Source: Erythrobacter ramosus (GTDB taxonomy: Bacteria; Pseudomonadota; Alphaproteobacteria; Sphingomonadales; Sphingomonadaceae). From it: 64,000 nt of DNA. Below are positions 43,600 to 51,768 of the stretch, in pieces. The number at the start of each line of letters is the position of its first letter. The stretch's first letter is position 1. The position numbers were made by a program, and so were the translations under genes. Below the pieces are notes generated by a model, which saw nothing but the letters and a program-made list of their open reading frames with translations, had not been told where the DNA came from and did no database searches. The stretch lies in NCBI RefSeq assembly GCF_009828055.1, contig NZ_WTYB01000003.1:25632-89631 (forward strand), written 5' to 3'.

Positions 43600-45031
43600 G
43601 CCACGTGACTCCGTCGCGTTCCGCCAGCGCGATGGCCGCAGAGGGGCCCCAACTGCCGGCAGTATAGGTTTTGGGGGTGAGGCCTTCTGCTTCCCACCCG
43701 GCGCGGATCGCATCGACCCATTCCCACTGCGCCTCGACCTCATCGCGGCGGACGAACAGGGTCTGATCACCCTCAACCAGATCAAGCAGCAGGCGCTCAT
43801 AGGCAATCCGCCGCACCGCGCCGCTGAACACATCGGGCATGGCGATATTGAGCGGCACCTGCCGCAGGCGGATGCCCTCGCGGTCGAGGCCCGGCACCTT
43901 GGCCATCAGCGACAGCGTGATGTTCTCTTCGGGCTGGATGCCGATCACCAGCCGGTTGGGCTGCATCGTCGCCCCCTTACCCGCGAAGATCGAGTGCGGA
44001 ACGCAGCGGAACTGGATCACGATTTCGGTCACACGCTTGGGCAGGCGCTTGCCGGTGCGCAGGTAGAAGGGCACGCCCTTCCAGCGCCAGTTATCGACGT
44101 GGCCCTTGATCGCGACGAAGGTTTCGGTGTCGGAATCCTTGCCCAACTCTTCGTCATAGCCGGGCACCGCCTGCCCGGTGATCGCGCCGGCGCGATATTG
44201 GCCGGTGACGGTCTCGTTGGCGGAGACGGGGCGCAGCGCGCGCAGCACCTTCACCTTTTCATCGCGCACAGCTGTCGCATCGAAATGCGCAGGCGGCTCC
44301 ATTGCGACCAGAGCGAGCAGCTGGAGCATATGGTTCTGCACCATATCGCGGATCGCACCGGCATCGTCGTAGAAGGCGACGCGGCCTTCGAGGCCGACAG
44401 TCTCGGCCACGGTGATCTGCACATGGTCGATATGCGCCGCATTCCACAGCGGCTCGAACATGATGTTGGCAAACCGCAGCGCCAGCAGGTTCTGCACCGT
44501 CTCCTTGCCGAGATAGTGATCGATCCGGAAAATCCGGCTTTCGGGGAAGGCCCCCGCTACCGCGTCATTGATCTCGCGGCTGGTGGCGAGGTCTGTGCCG
44601 AGCGGCTTTTCGAGGCACATCCGCACATTCTCGCCCGTCAGGCCCGCCGATTGAAGGCCCTTGATCGTGGGGCCGAACAGGCTCGGCGCGGTCGAGAGGA
44701 AGATCGCGAGGCCGCGCGCAGGCGTGCCGACCTTTGCGGCGAGCGCGTCATAACCTTCCAGCGTCGTCGCATCGAGCGGCTGGTAGGACAGGCGGTTCAT
44801 GAACTCCGCCATGCGCCCGCGCCGGTCGGCGGGTAGGTACTTCTCCAGCGCCGCGCGAGCGAAATTGCGGTATTCGCTATCGGACATGCTGCTGCGCGCT
44901 GTGCCGATGATCTTGAGATCGGGCGCTAGCAACCCATCGGCATCGAGCGCGAACAGGCTGGGCAGCAGCATACGCTGGGCAAGGTCGCCCGTGGCTCCGA
45001 ACAGCAGCAGGCGGTCAGCGGTGAAGCTCAT
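43592..45031 (-). CDS. zwf: Glucose-6-phosphate 1-dehydrogenase
   Basis: A 479-residue NADP-dependent enzyme making 6-phosphogluconolactone from glucose-6-phosphate. [19 protein letters not shown] (Rossmann fingerprint), [21 protein letters not shown] (catalytic Asp/His) and [16 protein letters not shown] are diagnostic. First gene of a zwf-edd-eda operon; its own promoter region (45032-45122) shares a 15-bp element with the glk promoter. Confidence 0.94.
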   Translation of the reverse strand: MSFTADRLLLFGATGDLAQRMLLPSLFALDADGLLAPDLKIIGTARSSMSDSEYRNFARAALEKYLPADRRGRMAEFMNRLSYQPLDATTLEGYDALAAKVGTPARGLAIFLSTAPSLFGPTIKGLQSAGLTGENVRMCLEKPLGTDLATSREINDAVAGAFPESRIFRIDHYLGKETVQNLLALRFANIMFEPLWNAAHIDHVQITVAETVGLEGRVAFYDDAGAIRDMVQNHMLQLLALVAMEPPAHFDATAVRDEKVKVLRALRPVSANETVTGQYRAGAITGQAVPGYDEELGKDSDTETFVAIKGHVDNWRWKGVPFYLRTGKRLPKRVTEIVIQFRCVPHSIFAGKGATMQPNRLVIGIQPEENITLSLMAKVPGLDREGIRLRQVPLNIAMPDVFSGAVRRIAYERLLLDLVEGDQTLFVRRDEVEAQWEWVDAIRAGWEAEGLTPKTYTAGSWGPSAAIALAERDGVTWHE

Positions 45032-45094
45032 GGCGGATGGCCCTTTTTCTCGTGCGCCCTACCTAGGCGCAAGGGCGCTTACCTGCCAGCTTCG

Positions 45095-45109
45095 CGCATA
45101 CTTATTCAA
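45095..45109 (-). promoter_or_regulatory. 15-bp element upstream of zwf, shared with glk
   Basis: On the minus strand TTGAATAAGTATGCG ends 63 bases before the zwf start. The identical 15 bases occur at 51751-51765, 66 bases before glk. Same orientation and nearly the same distance suggest a shared promoter or operator for glucose catabolism. Confidence 0.55.
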
Positions 45110-45122
45110 GCGGGCATGGGCT

Positions 45123-46538
45123 TCATGCAGCCCTGCGCGCGTAGAACCCGAAGCCACCGATGATGGCATAGCAGATAATCGGCAGGATCATCGCGGTGCC
45201 AATGCTGCCGCTGGCATCGGCCAGAATCCCGGTCAGCAGCGGGATCACAGCGCCGCCGAAAATGGCGATGTTGATGATCCCCGATCCGTCCGCCGCCCGC
45301 GCGCCCAACTTTTCGCAAGCGAGGCTGAAGATCGTCGGGAACATGATCGAATTCATCAGGCCCACCGCCAGCAGGCTGTACCCCGCCGTCGTGCCCGTCA
45401 TGTTGGTCGAGAACAGCACCAGCAGGATCGCCCCTGCGGCAACGCCGACGAGCACCAGGCCAGGGCTGACAAAGCGCAGCACCGCCGAGCCGATGATCCG
45501 GCCGACCAGCGCGCCGCCCCAATAGAGGAAGATCAGGTCGCCCGCGGCCCGCTCAGTCAGGCCCATGACGTGGGTTTGCATCAGATAGCCGACGATCAGC
45601 GAGCCGATCGCGACTTCAGCGCCGACATAAAGGAAGATGCAAAGCGCGCCGTAGCTGAATCGCGTGCGCGTCAGTAGCGGGTTGCCCCACAACCAGATCG
45701 CGGGGCCTGCCATCAGCAGGGCAATACCGGGCAGTTCATTGCCTTGGATCACCATCCAGCCACCGATGATGATGGGTGCCAGACCCGCCACATAGCGCCC
45801 CGGCGTCGTCAGCGCTGCATCGCGCGCGGCACTGGCATCATGCGGCAGCTTGTTGCGATAGACCCACACCACCGCCGCGATGACCGCCAGCGCCACGGCT
45901 AGACCGATATAGGTCGACACAATCGCGGCGCTTTCCGCCGTGCGATAGGCGTCAAGCTCCGCGCCGCTCAGCTCCTTGGCCGAAACGCCGGCGAGCCCGC
46001 CGAGGATCAGACCCGATCCGATGCGCGGGAAAATCGTGGTGCCAAGGCTGTTGAACGCCTGCGCAAATGTCAGACGGCTGTGCACCGTCTTTTGCGGCCC
46101 CAGCAGGCTGATCAGCGGATTGGTGACGACCTGCACCACCACAACGCCGCTCGCCAGAATGAACAGCGCGGCGAGGAACAGGCCATAGGTCGCGGTCTGG
46201 CTGGCAGGAATGAACAACAGGCACCCGCACATCATGGTCAGCAGCCCGACCACCGCGCCGCGCATATAGCCGACCCGCTTGACCAGCTCTGCGCCGGGAA
46301 TGCCGATCAGCAGATAGGCGGTGAAAAAGCAGAACTGCACCAGCATCGCTTCGGTGTAGCTGAGCGTGAACAGCTCCTGCAGCTTGGGCAGGATGACATC
46401 GTTGAGGCTGGTGATGCCGCCGAAGATGAAGAACAGCGCGAAGACGAAATAGTTGAGGCCCGGGGCATGCACCTGGCGGTCGTCGCTCGCGCCATCCCCC
46501 ACGGCGGTCGCCGCGCCCACACCCGGTGCCATTGCCAT
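45123..46538 (-). CDS. FucP-like MFS sugar:proton symporter (glucose/galactose type)
   Basis: A 471-residue 12-helix transporter. FALFFIFGGITSLNDVILPKLQELFTLSYTEAMLVQF in helix 1, IPGAELVKRVGYMRGAVVGLLTM and VTNPLISLLGPQKTVHSRLTFAQAFNSLGTTIFP are typical of the FucP/GluP group. The ATG at 46538 follows AAGGGAGAGA; earlier in-frame codons reach into the promoter. It is upstream of zwf-edd-eda on the same strand and divergent from a LacI gene whose predicted operator lies 32 bases upstream of this start. Confidence 0.87.
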   Translation of the reverse strand: MAMAPGVGAATAVGDGASDDRQVHAPGLNYFVFALFFIFGGITSLNDVILPKLQELFTLSYTEAMLVQFCFFTAYLLIGIPGAELVKRVGYMRGAVVGLLTMMCGCLLFIPASQTATYGLFLAALFILASGVVVVQVVTNPLISLLGPQKTVHSRLTFAQAFNSLGTTIFPRIGSGLILGGLAGVSAKELSGAELDAYRTAESAAIVSTYIGLAVALAVIAAVVWVYRNKLPHDASAARDAALTTPGRYVAGLAPIIIGGWMVIQGNELPGIALLMAGPAIWLWGNPLLTRTRFSYGALCIFLYVGAEVAIGSLIVGYLMQTHVMGLTERAAGDLIFLYWGGALVGRIIGSAVLRFVSPGLVLVGVAAGAILLVLFSTNMTGTTAGYSLLAVGLMNSIMFPTIFSLACEKLGARAADGSGIINIAIFGGAVIPLLTGILADASGSIGTAMILPIICYAIIGGFGFYARRAA

Positions 46539-46570
46539 TGTCGCTCTCTCCCTTAGCGCCAAATCTTTTC

Positions 46571-46584
46571 TGCTAACGTTCACA
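46571..46584. promoter_or_regulatory. LacI-family operator between sugar permease and lacI-type gene
   Basis: TGCTAACGTTCACA fits the LacI-family consensus TGNNANCGNTNNCA exactly and lies in the 178-base divergent region between the permease (start 46538) and the LacI gene (start 46717). It is the likely site through which that LacI protein controls sugar entry. Confidence 0.6.
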
Positions 46585-46716
46585 ATCCGCGCGCTGCTTC
46601 CGATTTGCAAGACCCGCGCGCACAAATCCAGTGCGAATAGCAATGCAGACCCCCGCACCCTTCGATGCACGCATACGCTTGCGCCTGTGCACCGTCCCGC
46701 CCTAGAAGCCAGAGCC

Positions 46717-47736
46717 ATGAGCGGGGGATCACGCAGACGACCGACATCGTTCGATGTGGCGGAGCGGGCAGGCGTTAGCCAGCCGACCGTCAGCCGCGCG
46801 CTGTCCGGCTCGCCTGCCATCGCCGAAGCCACCCGGCGCAAGGTGATCGAGGCGGCCGAAGCGCTCGGTTACTTTGTCGATGAGCGCGCCGCGCGGCTGC
46901 GCCGGGGATCGACCGGGACGCTCGCGGTGGTGGTGATCTGCCGCGAGGGCGACAATGCCGCTAGCATCAATCCCTTCGCCTATGCCTTGCTCGGCAGCGT
47001 TTGTGTGGCCGCGTCGGAACGCGGGTTTGAGACGCTGGTGTCGTTCCAGGCGCGCCCCGAGGATTTCTTCGGCCATTACCAGGAACAGGGCCGGGCCGAT
47101 GGCCTCGTGGTGATCGGCACCACCACCAATGCACCTGCGTGGGAGCATTTCCGCGCGCTCGATGGCGATGGTCGCAAGGTGGCCTATTGGGGATCGCCTT
47201 TCGATGAGCTGGACTGGGTGCGCTCGGACAACCGCGCTGCCGGAAGGCTCGCAGTCGAGCACCTGCTCGCCGCCGGATACCGCCGTCCGTGCTTCCTCGG
47301 CGCGCTGAACACGCCGCAGGTGCAATTCACCGAACGCTATGAAGGTTACGCCGAAGCGATGCGCGCGGCGGGGTTGGAGCCGTGCTTAGCCCCCACCGTC
47401 AACGCGCCTACCCGCGAAGAGGAAGGCCGCCGCGCCGCGCGCCGCCTGATCGAACGAGGGGAGGATATCGACGCCGTCTTCGCCGCCTGCGATGCGATGG
47501 CTCTCGGCGCAATCGAGGCCTTCGCCGCCGCCGATATCGCGGTGCCCAGCCAAGTCGGCGTGATGGGCTTCGACGATCTGGTCGCCGGCCGGTTCAGCCG
47601 CCCGCCCTTGACCACAATTGCTCCTGACCCGGCGGAGGCCGGTGTAGCGCTGGTCGAGGCGGTGCTCGACGAAGGCGAGGCCGCGCGGCGGCGCGTGCCG
47701 GTGAAGCTGATCGCGCGGGGGAGCACGGCGCGCTAG
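46717..47736 (+). CDS. LacI-family regulator divergent from FucP-like permease
   Basis: A 339-residue regulator with helix-turn-helix TSFDVAERAGVSQPTVSRALSGSPAI and hinge VDERAARLRRGSTG; sensor core with VFAACDAMALGAIEAFAAADIAVP and GVMGFDDLVAGRFSRPPLTTI. The ATG at 46717 is chosen because earlier in-frame codons run through the divergent promoter. Probably represses the permease and perhaps the Entner-Doudoroff genes; the inducer is unknown. Confidence 0.87.
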   Translation: MSGGSRRRPTSFDVAERAGVSQPTVSRALSGSPAIAEATRRKVIEAAEALGYFVDERAARLRRGSTGTLAVVVICREGDNAASINPFAYALLGSVCVAASERGFETLVSFQARPEDFFGHYQEQGRADGLVVIGTTTNAPAWEHFRALDGDGRKVAYWGSPFDELDWVRSDNRAAGRLAVEHLLAAGYRRPCFLGALNTPQVQFTERYEGYAEAMRAAGLEPCLAPTVNAPTREEEGRRAARRLIERGEDIDAVFAACDAMALGAIEAFAAADIAVPSQVGVMGFDDLVAGRFSRPPLTTIAPDPAEAGVALVEAVLDEGEAARRRVPVKLIARGSTAR

Positions 47737-47820
47737 ATCCTTCCCGGAACGGAAAGGGGGGACCATCCGGAGGATGGTGGAGGGGCGAGCCGTCTCTATG
47801 CTGCCGCAGGCGCTCAAAGG

Positions 47821-47912
47821 GGTTCGCGCCAAGCCGCCAAGCAAGCCAAGAGGGAGCACACGGGCGCGGCTGTGCCTGACATCTTGGCTGCCTTGGCGGC
47901 TTGGCGCGAACC
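47821..47912. repeat. Long inverted repeat (CCAAGCCGCCAAG type)
   Basis: GGTTCGCGCCAAGCCGCCAA and onward (47821-47851) is matched, inverted, by 47882-47912 with about 29 of 31 positions pairing. The loop is about 30 bases. It lies between the converging LacI and PEP-carboxylase-like genes, so it may act as a transcription barrier as well as a mobile-type intergenic repeat. Confidence 0.7.
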
Positions 47913-47941
47913 TGACTGCGGCTCCGCCGCTGTCCCCGCTT

Positions 47942-50698
47942 CTACCCATGCGCCCCGAATTCGTTGGCGATCGCGGTCGAAATTCTCAGCGACAATTCCT
48001 GCGCGCGGGCGATGGGCGTCATGAAGTCACGCTCGATCGCGCCGTAGCCTTCCTCGCCGCCATCGGGGTAGTCGCTCTGCTCATCCAAGGGGAAGTCGCG
48101 CGGGCCGGGTATCCGCACCGGGAAAGCACGGCGCAGCTGCGCGAGGGCTTCCTCGACGCGCAAGGTCATGACCATCTCGATCACGTCGCGCCGGCTGATG
48201 TCATTGGCGCGGCTGAAGGCGGGGACGGCCACCGCTTTCAGGAACAAATGCTGGAGCAGCGCCAGCCGGAGCGCCTGCAACACCCCGATGCGGCGGCGCA
48301 CATGTTCACGGGCTTCGCTTGGTGCTTCATCCGGTAGCAGATCGGTCAGCCGGTGCAGCTTGATCGCGTCGATCCTGAGGCGCGAGGCGAGGCGCCGGAA
48401 CACCCCCGTCCGGTCATCGCCGACGAGATATTCCGCCAGCGCCGCGCAGCTTCCTGCAAGGTGATCCTCGGTCCCGCGATAGGTGCGACTGGCCCAATAG
48501 GCCGAGTTGAACAGCTCGCCATAAGCCGCCACGGTTTTGATACTGGCGAGCGCATTGGCGGAGCGCACCAGCCGCAGAATCTGGCTCCCCCGCGGGCTAT
48601 CGGTCAGCAGAGCGGCGATTTCCTCGCGGTTGCTATCCGCTGCGCTGCCGATCCCGGCGATGACGTTGACCGGGTAGCCCAATTGCTGGAGGATCGCGTT
48701 GTGCGGGATCGCGCGGATCTGCCTGAGGCTCATTTCGCGATCGGCGTTGATGTCGGACTGGCGGCGCGAGACGCGGCTGCCGGTGGGGTTGAGCAGGCCG
48801 AGGCCGAAGGCGGTCACCGCGCGGGCATAGGTGCGGCTGGCCAGATGATCGCCCTGATGTTCCTTCACCGCGCGGTAAAAATCGAGGCTGATATCGGTGC
48901 GGTGGTAGAACGGGTCGGCGGGCGCGGCGAGGTCGGTTTCGGCCGGGCGCAGTTCGGCGATCCGGGTGAGGGTGGCGAGCGCCAGTTCGGGCGTGGCGAA
49001 AAACAAGTAACCGTCGCCGCCCTGAAAGCTGACCTCCGGCTCCAGCCGGACGCCTGCCCGCGCAAACCGCCGCCGTGCCCAAGGGGAGAGCGGCCATTCG
49101 AGCCGGTCGCGGAACGACGCCGGATGCGCCCCGCGGCCCATGCTCTCGCCGTGGGTGTTGAACACCAGCGCGGCGATGTCGGACAGCCCGTTGGCGGCCA
49201 TCGCTTCGGCCAAGCGGCCTTGCAGGCGCTCAATGGCGAGGGCGGCGGGCACCTGCCCGACAAACCGGCCCGCATCCGAAAAGCCGGTCTGCACCGCCAC
49301 GCGACCCCGCGTGCGGGCATAAGCGCGGTAGGCCGGCTCTGCCAGCAGGGCGTCGAGGAAGCGGCCGCCGTGCTCCAGCGCGGTCTCGGTCTCGAACAGG
49401 GGCGAGACATCGACCTTGCCCTCCACCCCGAACAGCTTGGCGAAATAGAGTGCGGCGAGCACCGTGGCAGGCTGTTCGCACTCGGCCACCAGCATCCGGA
49501 TCGGGGCATCGGCGTCGATATGCTTGAGGATCTGTGCCATCGCCAGAAACTGGCGGATTGCGGTCGAGCTTTCGGTCGCGAGGGCGGCAAAATTGGTGCG
49601 CAGCGGGCGGGCTTCGTCCACCATCCGGCGCAGGGTCGCAATCGCGCCCTTGCTGGCGAGATCGATCGCCTCGTCATCGGCGAGGCGGCGGCGGATGGCG
49701 TTGTGGAGCTGTTTGGCGTTTACCCGGAAGTGGATCCAGCCCATACCGAGGCCATCAGCGCGCATCGCAGCAGCGAGGGTTAGGAGGCGGACGGCGCGGG
49801 TGGGATCGCCTGTCTCGGCCTCGGCTTCCAGCGCAGCGATCAGCGGCCTCAGCGACAGCAGGTTGTCGGGGCTGTGGGTGGTCAGACGGTTGGCGGCGGC
49901 GGCCAGGGCATCTGCGCTCGATAGATCGGCAGCAAAGTCCTCGGCCCGTGCGGCGGCAAAGGCGGCTGCGGGCGTGAGGGTGGCAAGCAGCGGGTGGGCT
50001 GCATCAATCGCTTCGAGGCTCGAAGTATAACGCGCCAACCGCTCGGCCTTTTCATGTAGCCGGAAGGCGATCGAGGTATGCCAGCCGATATCGGTGCGCC
50101 CATCCATGTCGTAGCCGACCCAGCTGGCGAAGCGGAACGGCATCGGGCGCAGCGCGCGCCAAGCCTGCGGCCAGCGGCTTCGCGCTTCCTCCAGCAAGCG
50201 CGCAACGATCACATCGCGCGCGTCCTGCGCGCCGGCCATGGCGTCCATCGCGGCGCGGTGTTCATGATCGAGCGTCACGGCGGTGCGGGTGGATGGCACG
50301 GCGCAGGCGGCTTCGTCATCCTCGCCCGATGCCGCAGCGGCGACCGCTTCGGCCTGTGCTGGCGCGAGCAGGAAAGTCGGGTGCGCGGTGAAGACAGCGT
50401 GGAGCTGCGGGCGTTCCCAGCGCGCGGCGAAGGCTTCGAAATCCTCGTCTTCGCCCGCCAGCGGCATCGCTTCGGCAGACGGAGCGAGCAGGGCACGCAG
50501 CTTGCCCGCGCGCGCCTTCAGCCCGTCGCATTCCAGTTCGGCGACGAGCGCGGAGAGATCATCGAGCGACAGCTCGTCCCCCTCCAGCGCGCGCGACAGG
50601 TCGAGCGATAGCTGGAACACCGGGTTGAACAGCGGCGTTTCCCGGGTGCGCTGGTGCAACTCGCCCAGCCGGGCTTCGAGGGCGGCTATTGTCTTCAT
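47942..50698 (-). CDS. Divergent phosphoenolpyruvate carboxylase-like protein
   Basis: A 918-residue protein with PEP carboxylase architecture. Recognisable blocks are LHAVFTAHPT (catalytic His), MPFRFASWVGYDMDGRTDIGWHTS (substrate and metal region), PLFETETALEHGG and QQLGYPVNVIAGIG. Several hallmark motifs differ from the classical enzyme: the GYSDSxKDxG block reads TGFSDAGRFVG, HGRGGxxxRGG reads THGESMGRGAHP, and the conserved C-terminal NTG is missing. It may be a distinct lineage with changed regulation or chemistry. Its start overlaps glk by four bases, so both are one operon. Confidence 0.78.
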   Translation of the reverse strand: MKTIAALEARLGELHQRTRETPLFNPVFQLSLDLSRALEGDELSLDDLSALVAELECDGLKARAGKLRALLAPSAEAMPLAGEDEDFEAFAARWERPQLHAVFTAHPTFLLAPAQAEAVAAAASGEDDEAACAVPSTRTAVTLDHEHRAAMDAMAGAQDARDVIVARLLEEARSRWPQAWRALRPMPFRFASWVGYDMDGRTDIGWHTSIAFRLHEKAERLARYTSSLEAIDAAHPLLATLTPAAAFAAARAEDFAADLSSADALAAAANRLTTHSPDNLLSLRPLIAALEAEAETGDPTRAVRLLTLAAAMRADGLGMGWIHFRVNAKQLHNAIRRRLADDEAIDLASKGAIATLRRMVDEARPLRTNFAALATESSTAIRQFLAMAQILKHIDADAPIRMLVAECEQPATVLAALYFAKLFGVEGKVDVSPLFETETALEHGGRFLDALLAEPAYRAYARTRGRVAVQTGFSDAGRFVGQVPAALAIERLQGRLAEAMAANGLSDIAALVFNTHGESMGRGAHPASFRDRLEWPLSPWARRRFARAGVRLEPEVSFQGGDGYLFFATPELALATLTRIAELRPAETDLAAPADPFYHRTDISLDFYRAVKEHQGDHLASRTYARAVTAFGLGLLNPTGSRVSRRQSDINADREMSLRQIRAIPHNAILQQLGYPVNVIAGIGSAADSNREEIAALLTDSPRGSQILRLVRSANALASIKTVAAYGELFNSAYWASRTYRGTEDHLAGSCAALAEYLVGDDRTGVFRRLASRLRIDAIKLHRLTDLLPDEAPSEAREHVRRRIGVLQALRLALLQHLFLKAVAVPAFSRANDISRRDVIEMVMTLRVEEALAQLRRAFPVRIPGPRDFPLDEQSDYPDGGEEGYGAIERDFMTPIARAQELSLRISTAIANEFGAHG

Positions 50699-51684
50699 GC
50701 GTGTTCGGAGGCGAAGGCCGCCGCTGCACCGAAAAGGCCGGGCTGCGGGTGGACGATCAGCTTGACCGGGATATTCGCCATCAGGCTTTCAAACCGCCCC
50801 TTGGCCTTGAACCGCGCGGCAAAGCCCGAGGCCAGCAGCGTGTCCCGGATGCGGTAGCCAAGGCCGCCTGCGATCACCACACCGGCAAAGCCGCCTTGAG
50901 CAAGGGCGAGATCGCCCGCTGCCGACCCTAGCGACAGGCAGAACCGGTCTACGGCGGCTGCGGCAAGGCTGTCTTCGCCGCTGGTGCCAAGGCCCCAGAT
51001 GGTGATCGCATCAAGTTCGGGTACGCTACGGCCTTCCATCGCGGCGAGCGCTTCATAGATGTCGACTATCGCTGGGCCGGCCACCACGCGCTCCACCGAA
51101 ACGCGGTTGTGGCGGCTGCGCAGCCGGGCGAGGATCGCGTCCTCAATGCTGTCCAAGGGGGCAAAGTCGATATGCCCGCCCTCGGTCGCCTGCACGCGGT
51201 AATCGCTTCCCGAACGATAAAGATGGGCGACACCCAGGCCGGTGCCGGGGCCAATCACGCTGATCGTGCCCTCGCTCCCCAGCGGTTGGTCCGGACCAGC
51301 GAGGTGCAGGAACTGGCTGTCATCGGCCCGCGCAACCGCATGGGCGACCGCGGCGAAATCATTGACGAGGGTGAAGCGCTCCACCTCCAGCTTTTCATTG
51401 ATCAGCGCCGGGCGGATGATCCACGGATTGTTGGTGAAACGGATGACCGGATTGAGGTTGCCGGGGCTGCCGACCGGCCCGGCAATCGCCATGCTGACGG
51501 CTTGCGGCAGACTGCCGCCGCGCAATTCGCGGAAATGCTGCCATGCGGTCTGGAAGCTGGCGTGATCGGCGGTGTGGAGCGTTTCGGGCGTGTCGAGCGC
51601 GATGGCCCCGTCCGCGCCAATACTGGCGATCGCGAACCGGGCATGGGTGCCGCCGATGTCGACCACCACCACTTCGTGCATCAT
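50695..51684 (-). CDS. glk: Glucokinase
   Basis: A 329-residue Glk-family kinase phosphorylating glucose with ATP. VVVDIGGTHARFAIA (phosphate loop), MAIAGPVGSPGNLNPVIRFTNNPWI, VNDFAAVAHAV, VIGPGTGLGVAHL, EGGHIDFAPLD and a late VIAGGLGYRI are visible. GGGGAGAG precedes two adjacent ATGs. First gene of a glk-PEPC-like operon. It would take glucose made by the SQ pathway and by sucrose cleavage into the Entner-Doudoroff route. Its promoter carries the same 15-bp element as zwf. Confidence 0.92.
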   Translation of the reverse strand: MMHEVVVVDIGGTHARFAIASIGADGAIALDTPETLHTADHASFQTAWQHFRELRGGSLPQAVSMAIAGPVGSPGNLNPVIRFTNNPWIIRPALINEKLEVERFTLVNDFAAVAHAVARADDSQFLHLAGPDQPLGSEGTISVIGPGTGLGVAHLYRSGSDYRVQATEGGHIDFAPLDSIEDAILARLRSRHNRVSVERVVAGPAIVDIYEALAAMEGRSVPELDAITIWGLGTSGEDSLAAAAVDRFCLSLGSAAGDLALAQGGFAGVVIAGGLGYRIRDTLLASGFAARFKAKGRFESLMANIPVKLIVHPQPGLFGAAAAFASEHA

Positions 51685-51750
51685 ACTCTCCCCGTCTCAA
51701 TGCAAGCGCAGGGGAGGCAATAGCAGGCGGCGCGCGGAAATCCCACGCGC

Positions 51751-51765
51751 CGCATACTTATTCAA
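51751..51765 (-). promoter_or_regulatory. 15-bp element upstream of glk, shared with zwf
   Basis: Minus-strand TTGAATAAGTATGCG, identical to the copy at 45095-45109, placed 66 bases before the glk start. It overlaps no coding sequence. Confidence 0.55.
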
Positions 51766-51768
51766 ATT

